A stretch of DNA of 64,000 bases, from assembly GCF_000372525.1 (NCBI RefSeq), contig NZ_AQUR01000105.1, forward strand, positions 309,202 through 373,201, read 5' to 3'. The stretch comes from Cupriavidus neocaledonicus. GTDB lineage: Bacteria; Pseudomonadota; Gammaproteobacteria; Burkholderiales; Burkholderiaceae. The notes beneath the pieces were generated by a model. That model had not been told where the DNA came from, did no database searches, and was given only the letters and a program-made list of their open reading frames with translations. Shown in pieces: positions 1 to 8,821 of the stretch. The stretch's first letter is position 1. The number at the start of each line of letters is the position of its first letter. The position numbers and the translations under genes were made by a program.

Positions 1-1092
1 GACCTGGCTGCCGCTGCGCAGCGTGCCCAGGTTGTTGCGCACGATCTCGGCGCCGGCGTCGAGGCCGGAGACGATTTCCACCATGCCGTTGGCTTCGTCG
101 CGCAGGCCGAGCTGCACCGGGCGTTCCGCCAGCGTGTCGCGCTCGATGGCATAGACGAAGGCGCGTTCGCCCTCGGTGCGCACCGCCGACACCGGCACCG
201 CCACCACCGCGGCGCGCTGGCCCAGCACCAGGGCGCCGCGCGCGAACATGCCCGCGCGCAGTACCTGGTCGGCATTGTCGACGCGGACATAGACCATGAT
301 GCTGCGCGTGCCCTCGCTGACCGCCGGGTTGATGCGCACCAGCTTGCCGGCAAAGCGGCCGGCGCCTTCCACTTCCAGCGCCACCGGCTGGCCCACCGCG
401 GCGCGCGCGACGTCGGCCATCGGGATCGGCGCTTCCAGCTCCAGCACGCGCAGGTCGACCACGTCGACCAGGCGCGTATCCGGCGACACCTTCTCGCCCG
501 GCTGCACCGCGCGCGCGGCCACCATGCCGTCGAGCGGCGCCTTGACCACGGTATCGGCCAGCGCCTTCTGCGCCACCGCCAACCCGCCCTGGGCGGCGTC
601 GAGGTTGGCGCGCGCCACGGCCAGGTCCGACTGGTACTTTTCGAAGGCGGTCTGCGAGATAAAGCCCTTGTCGACCAGCTCGCGGTTGCGTTCCCAGGTC
701 TGGCGCGAATTCTCGAACTGGCCACGCGCGGCCAGCATCTGCCCGCGCGCCTGCGCGCCGCGGGCCTCGTATTCGGCCGGGTCGATGCGCACGATGACCT
801 GTCCGGCGCGCACCGGCTCGCCTTCGCGCACAAGCACCTGCTTCACTTCGCCCGAGACCTTGGCCTTGACCGAGGCCTGGTTCAGCGCGCGCAAGCTTCC
901 CGACAGCGGCAGCGACAGCTGCAGGTCCTGGCGCGCCACGCGCACCAGGTCGGTCTGCAGGAACTCGACGATATTGGCGGCCGGTGCCGCGACTTGCGGC
1001 TGCCGCGCGCTGCCGGCCTTGCGCACGGCCACCGTGGCGCTCAGCGCCAGGGCCACGCAGGCGGCGGTGATCAGCAGGGTCTTGCGCTTCAT
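1..1092 (-). CDS. RND efflux periplasmic adaptor (membrane fusion protein), 3' end cut by window
   Basis: Periplasmic adaptor that would connect an inner-membrane RND pump to an outer-membrane channel. The protein starts MKRKTLLITAACVALALSAT, an N-terminal membrane anchor or signal segment. It then shows the lipoyl/barrel-sandwich pattern (SVKAKVSGEV, LVREGEPVRAGQ), a helical hairpin rich in Ala/Gln/Arg, and the second lipoyl half (VVKAPLDGMVAARAVQPGEK). The reading frame is open to the window edge, so the C-terminus and the pump gene lie outside. Its ATG overlaps the TGA of the upstream tetR gene by 4 bases (ATGA), so the two are translationally coupled. Substrate cannot be inferred. Confidence 0.9.
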   Translation of the reverse strand, partial: MKRKTLLITAACVALALSATVAVRKAGSARQPQVAAPAANIVEFLQTDLVRVARQDLQLSLPLSGSLRALNQASVKAKVSGEVKQVLVREGEPVRAGQVIVRIDPAEYEARGAQARGQMLAARGQFENSRQTWERNRELVDKGFISQTAFEKYQSDLAVARANLDAAQGGLAVAQKALADTVVKAPLDGMVAARAVQPGEKVSPDTRLVDVVDLRVLELEAPIPMADVARAAVGQPVALEVEGAGRFAGKLVRINPAVSEGTRSIMVYVRVDNADQVLRAGMFARGALVLGQRAAVVAVPVSAVRTEGERAFVYAIERDTLAERPVQLGLRDEANGMVEIVSGLDAGAEIVRNNLGTLRSGSQV

Positions 1093-1925
1093 GTCGGGGT
1101 GCCGGCTCGCGGCGCGGCAGGGGCGGGATCGCCATCGGTGGCGATCGCGTCGGCCATCGCGGCGGCGCGTTGCGCCAGCGTCTCGTCGCGGATGACTTCC
1201 CAGATATAAGGGCCGTGCTGCGGCGGCAGCGGGCGATTGCGGGCCTCGCCGGTGGTCAGCCCGAACAGCAGCGTGTCGAGCAGGCCATCGAGGAAGGCCT
1301 CGGGATCGATGTCTTTCTCGGCGGTGGCGCGCAGCGCGCGCTGCCACATCATCAGGAATACCAGCGGCGCGCAGATCAGCGTGGTGGTCGGGTTGGCCGG
1401 CAGCGCGCGGAACTCGCCGCGCGCCACGCCGCGCGCCAGCACCTTGGCGAACAACTCGTCGCCCGGCACCATCACCTCCTGGTCATAAAAACGCGCGATG
1501 TCCGGGAAATTGGCCGACTCCGCCATGATCAGCTTGGTCAGCCCGGCCACCGGCGTAGCGCCGATCAGGCCCCACCAGCCGCGCAGCAGTTCGCGCAACA
1601 GCTCAGGTGTGCTGCCCTGGTAGGCATCGACCAGGTCGGCGCCGCGCGCCAGTGTCGGCACCAGGTTCTCGCGCACCACCGACTTGAACAGCTCTTCCTT
1701 GTTGGCGAAATACAGGTACACCGTGCCCTTGGAAACGCCGGCCGCGGCGGCCACGTCTTCCAGGCGCGTGGCGGCATAGCCGCGCTCGACGAACAGGTCC
1801 AGCGCCGCTGCTACCAACTCCTGCGGCCGCGCCGCCTTGCGCCGGCTCCAGCGCGGGCTGTCAGCGTCCTTGTGCGGGTCGGCGGGTGGCTTGGTCACGG
1901 CGGGTTTGCGAAGACTGCGGGGCAC
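1089..1925 (-). CDS. TetR/AcrR-family transcriptional regulator
   Basis: 278 aa with a GTG start. The N-terminal TetR helix-turn-helix is clear near residues 35-80 (AALDLFVERGYAATRLEDVA, then AAGVSKGTVYLYFANKEELF). The ligand-binding half carries a long C-terminal tail ending in Pro/Ala-rich sequence. It lies immediately upstream of, and overlaps by 4 bases, the RND adaptor gene on the same strand. It is therefore probably the local repressor of that efflux operon, autoregulated from the region between 1926 and 2185. That region is not assigned a defined operator here. Confidence 0.9.
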   Translation of the reverse strand: MPRSLRKPAVTKPPADPHKDADSPRWSRRKAARPQELVAAALDLFVERGYAATRLEDVAAAAGVSKGTVYLYFANKEELFKSVVRENLVPTLARGADLVDAYQGSTPELLRELLRGWWGLIGATPVAGLTKLIMAESANFPDIARFYDQEVMVPGDELFAKVLARGVARGEFRALPANPTTTLICAPLVFLMMWQRALRATAEKDIDPEAFLDGLLDTLLFGLTTGEARNRPLPPQHGPYIWEVIRDETLAQRAAAMADAIATDGDPAPAAPRAGTPT

Positions 1926-2185
1926 GAGGGGCGCGTGGAAAAGTTAATAACTTGTGGGTCAGTAATGTAGATGAGGCCCCACAGGGGGTCAAGCACGGGC
2001 ATGCACCAGGGCAGGCCGAGCAAAACCGTTCTGCTCCATGTGATGAAAGATGCGCGGAATTGGTCTCGGAGCCTGCGCAGCGCTTACGGCGTTTTCCTTT
2101 TCTTACAGGACGCCCGCGGCCCTTCGGGCACAATGTCGGCTTTGTGCTGGCAACCTCGGCGGTTGCCGATCCCCGAACCTTCGTC

Positions 2186-2470
2186 ATGAGTTGCCGGTCA
2201 GACCTTTCCTGCCGCGCGGGCTGCGGCGCCTGCTGTATCGCGCCATCGATCGCCTCGCCGCTGCCCGGCATGCCGGACGGCAAGCCGGCGGGCGTGCCGT
2301 GCGCACAGCTGCTGCCCGACATGCGCTGCGCGGTGTTCGGCCGCCCTGAGCGGCCCGCATTCTGCGGCGGCCTGAAGCCGTCGGCCGAGATGTGCGGCGA
2401 GTCGCGCCAGGCGGCGCTGCAATGGCTGGCCCGGCTCGAGATCCTGACCGCGCCGCAAGCGCATGCCTGA
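2186..2470 (+). CDS. YkgJ-family cysteine cluster protein
   Basis: 94 aa, rich in Cys: MSCRSDLSCRAGCGACCIAP at the N-terminus, then CAQL, MRCAVF, FCGG and MCGES. This spacing is typical of the small YkgJ-type zinc/iron-binding proteins (UPF0153). The reading frame extends upstream to 1886, but the Cys-cluster homology begins at the ATG at 2186. The biochemical role of the family is unknown; metal binding is inferred from the Cys pattern. Confidence 0.8.
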   Translation: MSCRSDLSCRAGCGACCIAPSIASPLPGMPDGKPAGVPCAQLLPDMRCAVFGRPERPAFCGGLKPSAEMCGESRQAALQWLARLEILTAPQAHA

Positions 2471-2529
2471 AAGGCCCGGCGCGGCACGGGCGCTGGCAAT
2501 CGTTCCTGAATCCCGCAATCGGAGGCAAC

Positions 2530-3090
2530 ATGATCCGGACTTCCCGACGGCGCTGGCTCGCCGCTGCGGCCGCGGCCACCCTGGCCGTGGGGCTGGCCGC
2601 GTGCGGCGCCTTTCGCAGCGAGTACACGTTCTCGCAAAGCCAGCTGCAGGCGGCGCTGGAGCGCAAGTTCCCGTTCAACAAGCGCTACATGGAGCTGTTC
2701 GACATCCAGCTCACCAACCCGCAGCTGACGCTGGACTCGGTGCGCAACCGCGTCAACGTGCAGTTCGACGCCACCATCGACAACAAGCTGTTCTTCAGCC
2801 AGGCCCTGAGCGGCCGCTTCGCGCTGGACAGCGGGCTGCGCTATGACGAGACCACCCGCTCGGTGGTGCTGCAGGATCCGGAAGTGAAGCGCTTCGACGT
2901 GCAGGGCATGCCGGCGCAGTTCTCGCGCCAGCTCAACGCGCTGGGCGGCATCCTGGCCGAGCAGCTGCTGCAGGGCTATCCGCTCTATACCTTCCGCGAA
3001 GACCAGCTGCGCATTGCCGGCACGCACGTCGAGCCCGGTACAATCACCGTTTTGCCCGACGGCATCAACGTCAAGATCAACCGTCCCTGA
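2530..3090 (+). CDS. Lipoprotein of the DUF1439 type
   Basis: 186 aa, preceded by a good ribosome binding site (GGAGGC 9 bases upstream of the ATG). An Arg-rich n-region and hydrophobic stretch are followed by a lipobox (LAAC, Cys near residue 24), so it should be an acylated envelope lipoprotein. The mature part is a single domain of about 160 residues (YTFSQSQLQAALERKFPF near its start) resembling the DUF1439 lipoproteins related to E. coli YceB. Lipid binding has been suggested for this fold, but function is not established. It sits between the Cys-cluster gene and uppP on the same strand. Confidence 0.75.
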   Translation: MIRTSRRRWLAAAAAATLAVGLAACGAFRSEYTFSQSQLQAALERKFPFNKRYMELFDIQLTNPQLTLDSVRNRVNVQFDATIDNKLFFSQALSGRFALDSGLRYDETTRSVVLQDPEVKRFDVQGMPAQFSRQLNALGGILAEQLLQGYPLYTFREDQLRIAGTHVEPGTITVLPDGINVKINRP

Positions 3091-3167
3091 CCGGGGGCGA
3101 ATCGAACAACAATGCGGGCGGTCCGGCACGCCGGACAACGCCCGTGACTACGTCTCTTTCGTTCCGC

Positions 3168-4049
3168 ATGGAAATCGCACTAGCGCTGAAGGCCGTGATC
3201 CTCGGCATCGTCGAAGGCCTGACCGAGTTTCTTCCCATTTCCAGCACCGGCCACCTGATACTGGCCGGCCAGTTGCTCGACTTCAACGACGAGAAGGGCA
3301 AGATTTTCGAGATCGTGATCCAGTTCGGCGCCATCCTGGCGGTGTGCTGGGAGTTCCGCGCGCGCATCGGCAAGGTGGTGCGCGGCCTGCGCGACGACCC
3401 GCTGTCGCAGCGCTTTGCCGCCAACGTGGTGATCGCGTCGGTGCCGGCGATCGTGCTGGCGTTTATCTTCGGCAAATGGATCAAGGCCCACCTGTTCAAC
3501 CCGATCTCGGTCGCGCTGGCCTTTATCGTCGGCGGCGTGGTGATCCTGCTGGCCGAATGGCGCGACGCGCGCCGCGGCACGGTCTCGCATCCGCAGGGCA
3601 ACGCGCTGCTGGAAGCCGCCAAGGCCGGCGCGCCGCGCATCGAGTCGGTCGACGACCTGAACTGGCGCGATGCGCTCAAGGTCGGGCTGGCGCAGTGCTT
3701 CGCGCTGGTGCCGGGCACCTCGCGCTCGGGTGCCACCATCATCGGCGGCATGCTGTTCGGGCTGTCGCGGAAGGTGGCCACCGAGTTCTCGTTTTTCCTG
3801 GCGATCCCGGTGATCTTCGGCGCCACCGTCTATGAGCTGTACAAGGCGCGCGCGCTGCTCAACGCTGACGACCTCGGCATCTTCGCGGTCGGCTTCGTCT
3901 TTGCCTTCCTGTCCGCTTTCTTGTGCGTGCGCTGGCTGCTGCGTTTCGTCGCCACGCATGACTTCAAGCCGTTCGCGTGGTACCGCATCGCCTTCGGCAT
4001 CGTGGTGCTGCTGACCGCGTACACCGGCCTGGTGTCCTGGCACGCCTGA
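3168..4049 (+). CDS. uppP: Undecaprenyl-diphosphatase (bacitracin resistance, BacA type)
   Basis: Integral membrane phosphatase that converts undecaprenyl diphosphate to the monophosphate, recycling the lipid carrier for peptidoglycan and other envelope polymers. 293 aa, the usual family length. The two signature motifs are present: EGLTEFLPISSTGHL at residues 17-31 and PGTSRSGATIIGG in the second half, with about eight membrane segments. The frame is open from a GTG at 3144, but ATG 3168 is chosen because the conserved MEIALALKAVILGIVEG starts there. A strong bidirectional terminator follows. Confidence 0.95.
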   Translation: MEIALALKAVILGIVEGLTEFLPISSTGHLILAGQLLDFNDEKGKIFEIVIQFGAILAVCWEFRARIGKVVRGLRDDPLSQRFAANVVIASVPAIVLAFIFGKWIKAHLFNPISVALAFIVGGVVILLAEWRDARRGTVSHPQGNALLEAAKAGAPRIESVDDLNWRDALKVGLAQCFALVPGTSRSGATIIGGMLFGLSRKVATEFSFFLAIPVIFGATVYELYKARALLNADDLGIFAVGFVFAFLSAFLCVRWLLRFVATHDFKPFAWYRIAFGIVVLLTAYTGLVSWHA

Positions 4050-4071
4050 CCAGCGCTGTGTTGCAGGCAAA

Positions 4072-4099
4072 AAAAAGCGTGGCGGATGCCACGCTTTTT
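4072..4099. terminator. Bidirectional intrinsic terminator between uppP and trmB
   Basis: Perfect 8-bp stem AGCGTGGC / GCCACGCT with loop GGAT, flanked by an A-run on the left and a T-run on the right. It can end transcription of uppP (+) and of trmB (-), which converge here. Confidence 0.9.
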
Positions 4100-4118
4100 G
4101 TTTGCGCGCCCGCTGCGC

Positions 4119-4904
4119 TCAGGCGCGCTTGCGGAACACCACGTCCCACACGCCGTGCCCGAGCCGCACGCCGCGCCGCTCGAACTTGGTCACGGGGCGG
4201 TAATCCGGCCGCTCGGCAAAACCGTCCGGCGCCGCCGAGGTGTTCTCCAGCAGCGGCTCGGCCGACAGCACTTCCACCATCTGGTGCGCGTACTCTTCCC
4301 AGTCGGTGGCGCAGTGGATGTAGCCGCCCGGCTTCAGGCGCGCGGCCAGCAGCTTCACCAGCGGCGCCTGCACCAGCCGGCGCTTGTTGTGGCGCTTCTT
4401 GTGCCACGGGTCCGGAAAGTAGATGTGCACGCCGTCGAGGCTGTCGTCGGTCAGCATATGCGCGATCACTTCCACCGCGTCGTGCTGCAGGATCCGGACA
4501 TTGGACAGGCCACGCTCGTCGATCAGCTTGAGCAGCGCGCCCACCCCCGGCTCATGCACCTCGCACCCCAGGAAGTTGTCCTGCGGCCGCAGTCCGGCGA
4601 TATGCGCGGTGGTCTCGCCCATGCCGAAGCCGATCTCCAGGATCGACGGCGCCTGGCGGCCGAAGGTCGCCTCCCAGTCCAGCGGCTGCGGCGCGTACGG
4701 CACCAGCATGCGCGGCCCGACCTCGTCGATGGCGCGCTGCTGCCCGGTCGACGTCCGGCCCGCGCGGCGCACGAACGAACGGATGCGGCGCGGATGCGCA
4801 ACGCCTTCAGGATCGGCAGGAGAGGGGGCGGACGCTGGCACGGCGGCGCGGTCTGCCGGCTCGGCCTCGGCGGCCGGCCCGGTACTGGGGTCTTGGGGAA
4901 GCAT
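4119..4904 (-). CDS. trmB: tRNA (guanine-N7-)-methyltransferase
   Basis: SAM-dependent enzyme that forms m7G46 in the variable loop of tRNAs. 261 aa. SAM-binding motif I is ILEIGFGMGETT at residues 88-99, and the tRNA-binding, catalytic stretch IYFPDPWHKKRHNKRR lies at residues 161-176. The first 40 residues are a low-complexity Ala/Pro/Glu extension. The ATG at 4904 has no Shine-Dalgarno sequence and sits 7 bases after the T-run of a terminator-like hairpin that ends tRNA-Gly. The start is therefore less certain than the identity; a leaderless or internal start is possible. Confidence 0.9.
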   Translation of the reverse strand: MLPQDPSTGPAAEAEPADRAAVPASAPSPADPEGVAHPRRIRSFVRRAGRTSTGQQRAIDEVGPRMLVPYAPQPLDWEATFGRQAPSILEIGFGMGETTAHIAGLRPQDNFLGCEVHEPGVGALLKLIDERGLSNVRILQHDAVEVIAHMLTDDSLDGVHIYFPDPWHKKRHNKRRLVQAPLVKLLAARLKPGGYIHCATDWEEYAHQMVEVLSAEPLLENTSAAPDGFAERPDYRPVTKFERRGVRLGHGVWDVVFRKRA

Positions 4905-4910
4905 GGCAAC

Positions 4911-4955
4911 AAAAAAGCCGCCGGGCGGATCACCGTAACGGTGGCAAAGGCGGCT
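4911..4955 (-). terminator. Intrinsic terminator of tRNA-Gly, directly before trmB
   Basis: On the minus strand, AGCCGCC (from 4955) pairs with GGCGGCT (to 4916), followed by a T6 run (4911-4916 on the plus strand are A). A small inner hairpin CACCG-TAA-CGGTG lies inside the loop. It is 16 bases past the encoded CCA of the tRNA and only 7 bases before the trmB start codon. Confidence 0.75.
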
Positions 4956-4970
4956 CGTCTCGACTGGAAG

Positions 4971-5045
4971 TGGAGCGGGCGATGGGAATCGAACCCACGT
5001 CTTTAGCTTGGGAAGCTAAGGTAATAGCCATTATACGACGCCCGC
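4971..5045 (-). tRNA. tRNA-Gly (anticodon CCC)
   Basis: 75 nt including an encoded CCA. The acceptor stem GCGGGCG/CGCCCGC pairs perfectly. The anticodon stem-loop reads TTAGC-TTCCCAA-GCTAA, giving anticodon CCC. The T arm GTGGG-TTCGATT-CCCAT is standard. A consensus promoter lies just upstream and an intrinsic terminator just downstream. Confidence 0.95.
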
Positions 5046-5054
5046 GAACCCGCG

Positions 5055-5083
5055 ATTCTATGCGCGATCCCGGGGGAGTGCAA
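5055..5083 (-). promoter_or_regulatory. Sigma-70 promoter of tRNA-Gly
   Basis: On the minus strand: -35 TTGCAC, a 17-base spacer, -10 TAGAAT. The -10 ends 10 bases before the 5' end of the tRNA, as expected for a stable-RNA promoter. Confidence 0.8.
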
Positions 5084-5105
5084 GCGAGTGGCCGATGGGA
5101 CGCAT

Positions 5106-5339
5106 TCAGATCTCCGAATCCTTTTTCGCGAAATTCTTGCCGACCACCTGGCTGATATAGCTGCACAGTCCGCGTCCCGTCGTGGCGAGCCGCTTCATGT
5201 GTTCGACCTGGAGGTGGCCTGGCCTGCGGTAGTCATAGGTGTAGACGTGGCCGTTGTCGAAGCGGATCCGGATATGGTCCGGACCGAGCTCGTAGGCGAC
5301 CACGCCCGATTTGCCGTTGAGATTCTTGTAAGGCTGCAT
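5106..5339 (-). CDS. Small KTSC-like protein
   Basis: 77 aa, beginning MQPYKNLNGKSGVVAYELGP. The pattern of short beta strands (HIRIRFDNGHVYTYDY) followed by a helix and a C-terminal Gly-x-x-hydrophobic segment resembles the small KTSC domain, whose role is unknown. The frame is open to 5438, but the upstream residues are low-complexity and the ATG at 5339 fits the compact domain. It is transcribed divergently from the neighbouring hypothetical gene. Confidence 0.6.
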   Translation of the reverse strand: MQPYKNLNGKSGVVAYELGPDHIRIRFDNGHVYTYDYRRPGHLQVEHMKRLATTGRGLCSYISQVVGKNFAKKDSEI

Positions 5340-5478
5340 AGCTGCCGATGATAAGCCGGGTTTGTCCTGGCCTGCCGCCTCCGGATCTACCGCGGCGGGC
5401 GAGGCGCGGCGTATAGTGGCTGGCACGCCGGCGCGCACCGCCGCAGGCGCCCTCCCGCAATGTCAGGATACCCCCACC

Positions 5479-5856
5479 TTGACCACCGACTTCTTCGCCC
5501 GCTTCGAAGCCGAATGCCTGCCGCGCATCGCCGACGCGATCGGCCAGCAGCACCGGCGCGTGCACCTCCAGCCGCTGCCTGCCGATGGCCCCGGGATGGC
5601 GCCGCGCCTGCGCATGACCGCAGACGGACCGCCGGAGCTGCGGCGCCATCCGTATGGGCTAGATATCACGCTGGCGTGGGACGGCCTGGAGGTGCAGCGG
5701 CTGTTCGCCGCGGGCGGCGAGGCGCGCTTTGCCGGTTACCTGGCGGCGCTGCCGTCCAAGCTGCGGGCGTGGCAGGAGCCGCGCGGGATCGATTTCAGCT
5801 CGCTGTCGCAGGCCGACCGGCGGATCCTGATCGGCGGGCTGGATTTCGAGCACTGA
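5479..5856 (+). CDS. Hypothetical protein, unknown family
   Basis: About 125 aa if the TTG at 5479 is used (LTTDFFARFEAECLPRIADA). The frame is open from an ATG at 5362, but the extra 39 residues are low-complexity and cover the divergent promoter region of the 77-aa gene. The sequence looks like a soluble, mixed alpha/beta protein ending RRILIGGLDFEH. I do not recognise a domain, and no function is proposed. The start is uncertain. Confidence 0.55.
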   Translation: MTTDFFARFEAECLPRIADAIGQQHRRVHLQPLPADGPGMAPRLRMTADGPPELRRHPYGLDITLAWDGLEVQRLFAAGGEARFAGYLAALPSKLRAWQEPRGIDFSSLSQADRRILIGGLDFEH

Positions 5857-5871
5857 GCGGCGCCGCCTGGA

Positions 5872-6774
5872 TCAGCCAGATACGCGCAGCCGGCACACCG
5901 CGCTTTCCGTCTGGCCGGGCTCGATCCAGCGCAAGCCGTGGCCATGGTGGATGGCATCCGGCAGTCCCACCCACGGTTCCACGCAATAGAAGTCGGAGAC
6001 CTCGGTTTCGGACCACGTGGTCACGGCATGCCAGGGTGCACTGCCGGGCAGGTCGAGTTCGAAGCGGATACGGCGGCCGGGCATGGCGAGTTCCGCCGCG
6101 GGGCTGCCACGGAAGACGTGGAAGGTGTCCTGCAGCCGTGGATCGTCGAGCGGGTAGGTCGACTCGCCGGGCTCGGCAGGTCCCAGGCTGCCATCTGAAA
6201 GCTGGCGCCTGCGCTCGGTGTCGGGCAGCGCCAGCGACGCCGCGGCGCGCTGCGCGTGGGGCAGGGCGAAATAGAAGTGGTGCCCGGGATAGCAGGGCAG
6301 GCGCTGCGTGCCGGCGCTGGTGGTGCGCAGCGCCACCTCGAGGCCGTCGGGCAGCAAGGTGTAGACCACGTCGAACACGAAGGCGAACGGATAGCCGGCG
6401 CGCGTGGCCTCGCTGTCGCGCAGCGTCATCGTGATCGCAGCCAGCGGGTCGATGGCGCTGACCGCGAACGGCAGGTCGCGCGCAAAGCCGTGTTGCGACA
6501 AGGTATGGACCGTCCCTTGTCCGTCCCGCCATTGCCCCGGGTTGCCGTCGACAAAATGCCGGCCGATGAACGGGAACAGCAGCGGGTTGCCGCCGCGGAT
6601 CTTGGCCGGGCGGCTCCAGTCGGCGGCGTCGGGCCAGTACAGCAGGTCTTGCCCGCGGTGCACCCAGCGGACCAGCCGCGCGCCGTATTGCGGTGCCAGC
6701 AGCAGGTAGGAATCGGCCTGGCCGATCCGCACCAGCGGCTGGCCCTGGAAGTCTTCGGTTGGCAGGTTGTGCAT
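5872..6774 (-). CDS. Aldose 1-epimerase (galactose mutarotase-like) family protein
   Basis: 300 aa from the ATG at 6774 (MHNLPTEDFQGQPLVRIGQA). Features of the galactose-mutarotase fold are visible: GGNPLLFPFIGR in the N-terminal half, a central HGFARDLPF segment corresponding to the HGFLR substrate-binding motif, and PGHHFYFALP. Members interconvert alpha and beta sugar anomers or act on related hexose phosphates; the substrate here is unknown. The gene starts 22 bases after the acetoacetyl-CoA synthetase stop on the same strand, so it is probably cotranscribed with it. Confidence 0.8.
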   Translation of the reverse strand: MHNLPTEDFQGQPLVRIGQADSYLLLAPQYGARLVRWVHRGQDLLYWPDAADWSRPAKIRGGNPLLFPFIGRHFVDGNPGQWRDGQGTVHTLSQHGFARDLPFAVSAIDPLAAITMTLRDSEATRAGYPFAFVFDVVYTLLPDGLEVALRTTSAGTQRLPCYPGHHFYFALPHAQRAAASLALPDTERRRQLSDGSLGPAEPGESTYPLDDPRLQDTFHVFRGSPAAELAMPGRRIRFELDLPGSAPWHAVTTWSETEVSDFYCVEPWVGLPDAIHHGHGLRWIEPGQTESAVCRLRVSG

Positions 6775-6796
6775 GGCCTGGACGATGTGGTGGCGC

Positions 6797-8821
6797 TCAG
6801 GTCGTGGCCGACTCGGCCTGGCGTGCCTTGAGGAAGCGCGCGGCATAGTCGAAGTACCAGTCGAGCGTGTCGGGGTTGGCCATGGCGTCGCGGTTGGCAA
6901 TGCCCTGCGGTGCATGGCCCAGCAGCAGCTTCTTGATCGGCACCTCCATCTTCTTGCCCGACAGCGTGCGCGGCACGCCGGGCACCTGCACGATCTCGTT
7001 GGGCACGTGGCGCGACGACAGCGCGCTGCGGATGCGCGCGCGCAGCGTCTCGCGCAGCGCGTCGTCGAGCACCACGCCTTCGCGCAGCACCACGAACAGC
7101 GGCATATATGACTCGCGGCCCAGGTATTCGAGGTCGACCACCATGCTGTCCATCACCTCGGGCAGGTCTTCGACCACACGGTACAGCTCGCTGGTGCCCA
7201 TGCGGATGCCGTGGCGGTTGATGGTGGCGTCCGACCGCCCGTAGATCACCGCGCCGCCGCGTTTTGTGATCTTGATCCAGTCACCATGCCGCCAGGCGCC
7301 GGGATAGGTGTCGAAATAGCTGTCGCGGTAGCGCTTGCCATCGGCATCGCCCCACAGGTAGAGCGGCATCGATGGCATCGGCTGGGTGCAGACCAGTTCG
7401 CCGACCGCGTCGACCAGCGGCTGGCCCTGGTCGTCGAAGGCTTCCACTTTCGCCCCCAGGCAGCGGCATTGCATCTCGCCGGAATAGACCGGCAGCAGCG
7501 GGCAGCCGGCGACGAACGAGCCGGCGAAGTCGGTGCCGCCCGACATCGGCACCAGCCAGATGTCTTCGCGCACATGGCGGTAGATCCAGTCGTAGGCCTC
7601 GACCGGCAGCGGCGAGCCGGTCGAGCCCAGCCCGCGCAGCCGCGACACGTCGGCGATGCGCGCCGGCTCGATGCCGGCCTTCATGCAGTTGGTGAAGAAC
7701 GCCGCGCCGGCGCCGAACATCGTTACGCCGGCATCGTCGACGAAGCGCCACAGCACGCCCGCGTCGGGCCAGGCCGGGTTGCCGTCGTAGAGCGCGATGG
7801 TGGTGCCCAGCAGCAGCCCCGCCACCTGCGCGTTCCACATGATCCAGCCACTGCTGCTGTACCAGTGGAACACGTCGGCGGGGCCCAGGTTGTTGTGGAA
7901 CGCCATCAGCTTGAGCTGCTCGATGACGATGCCGCCGTGGCCGTGCACGATCGGCTTGGGCATGCCGGTGGTGCCGGACGAATAGACGATCCACAGCGGA
8001 TGGCCAAACGGGACTGGCTCGATCGCCAGCGGCACGTCGTGCGCCAGCACGTCCTGCCAGGCATGGACGCGCACGCCGGCGGGGGGCGCGGCGCCGCTGC
8101 CGATTTGCGGCACCAGCACCAGGTCGGTCAGCGAGGGCAGGGCGGCGACCAGCTCGGCCAGCACCGGTGCGCGGTCGTAGGTCCTGCCGCCGTAGCGGTA
8201 GCCGTCGACGGCGACCAGCACCCTGGGCTCGATCTGGCGGAAGCGGTCGACTATCGCCACCTGGCCCATGTCGGGCGCGCAGCCGGACCAGACCGCGCCC
8301 AGGCTGGCGCTGGCCAGGAAGGCGACCACGGTGGCGGGGATATTGGGCAGGTAGCCGGCGACGCGGTCGCCGCGCTGCACGCCCATCTGGCGCAGCGCAT
8401 GCGCCAGCGACGCGACCTGCGCCTCGAGCGCATGCCAGCTGAGGTCGGCCAGCGGCTGCGCCTCGCCGGCATGGCGGATGGCGGTGCGCTGGCGCGCGCT
8501 GCCACTGCCGGCATGGCGGAAGACCTGCTGCACGTAGTTCAGCGTGGCCCCGTCGAACCAACGCGCGCCCGGCATGGTGCGCCGGTCCAGCACTTGCCTG
8601 GCCGGGCTGTCGAAGCGCACGTCGAAATAGGCGCGCACGGCGTCCCAGAAGGCTTCCAGCTCGGTGACGGACCACTGCCACAGGCTGTCGTAGTCGTCGA
8701 AGGCGAGGCCGCGTTCGGTGCGCAGCCAGCGCATGAACTGCGCGATCTGGCTGCGGTCGCGGAACGCCTCGGACGGCGTCCACATCAGGTTGCCTTCGGC
8801 GAGCGGGGCGGCGGTGGTCAT
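6797..8821 (-). CDS. aacS: Acetoacetate-CoA ligase (acetoacetyl-CoA synthetase)
   Basis: ATP-dependent activation of acetoacetate to acetoacetyl-CoA, allowing use of ketone bodies and linking to polyhydroxybutyrate and acetyl-CoA metabolism. 674 aa from the ATG at 8821, preceded by a strong AAGGAGGAGAC ribosome binding site. It has the adenylate-forming signature YSSGTTGMPKP near residue 280, a preceding acetyl-CoA-synthetase-type N-terminal domain (FWDAVRAYFDVRF), YGRSDATINRHGIRMG near the C-terminal hinge, and the C-terminal lysine motif GKKMEVPIKK. The length and the VHGHGG variant fit acetoacetyl-CoA rather than acetyl-CoA synthetase. Confidence 0.9.
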   Translation of the reverse strand: MTTAAPLAEGNLMWTPSEAFRDRSQIAQFMRWLRTERGLAFDDYDSLWQWSVTELEAFWDAVRAYFDVRFDSPARQVLDRRTMPGARWFDGATLNYVQQVFRHAGSGSARQRTAIRHAGEAQPLADLSWHALEAQVASLAHALRQMGVQRGDRVAGYLPNIPATVVAFLASASLGAVWSGCAPDMGQVAIVDRFRQIEPRVLVAVDGYRYGGRTYDRAPVLAELVAALPSLTDLVLVPQIGSGAAPPAGVRVHAWQDVLAHDVPLAIEPVPFGHPLWIVYSSGTTGMPKPIVHGHGGIVIEQLKLMAFHNNLGPADVFHWYSSSGWIMWNAQVAGLLLGTTIALYDGNPAWPDAGVLWRFVDDAGVTMFGAGAAFFTNCMKAGIEPARIADVSRLRGLGSTGSPLPVEAYDWIYRHVREDIWLVPMSGGTDFAGSFVAGCPLLPVYSGEMQCRCLGAKVEAFDDQGQPLVDAVGELVCTQPMPSMPLYLWGDADGKRYRDSYFDTYPGAWRHGDWIKITKRGGAVIYGRSDATINRHGIRMGTSELYRVVEDLPEVMDSMVVDLEYLGRESYMPLFVVLREGVVLDDALRETLRARIRSALSSRHVPNEIVQVPGVPRTLSGKKMEVPIKKLLLGHAPQGIANRDAMANPDTLDWYFDYAARFLKARQAESATT

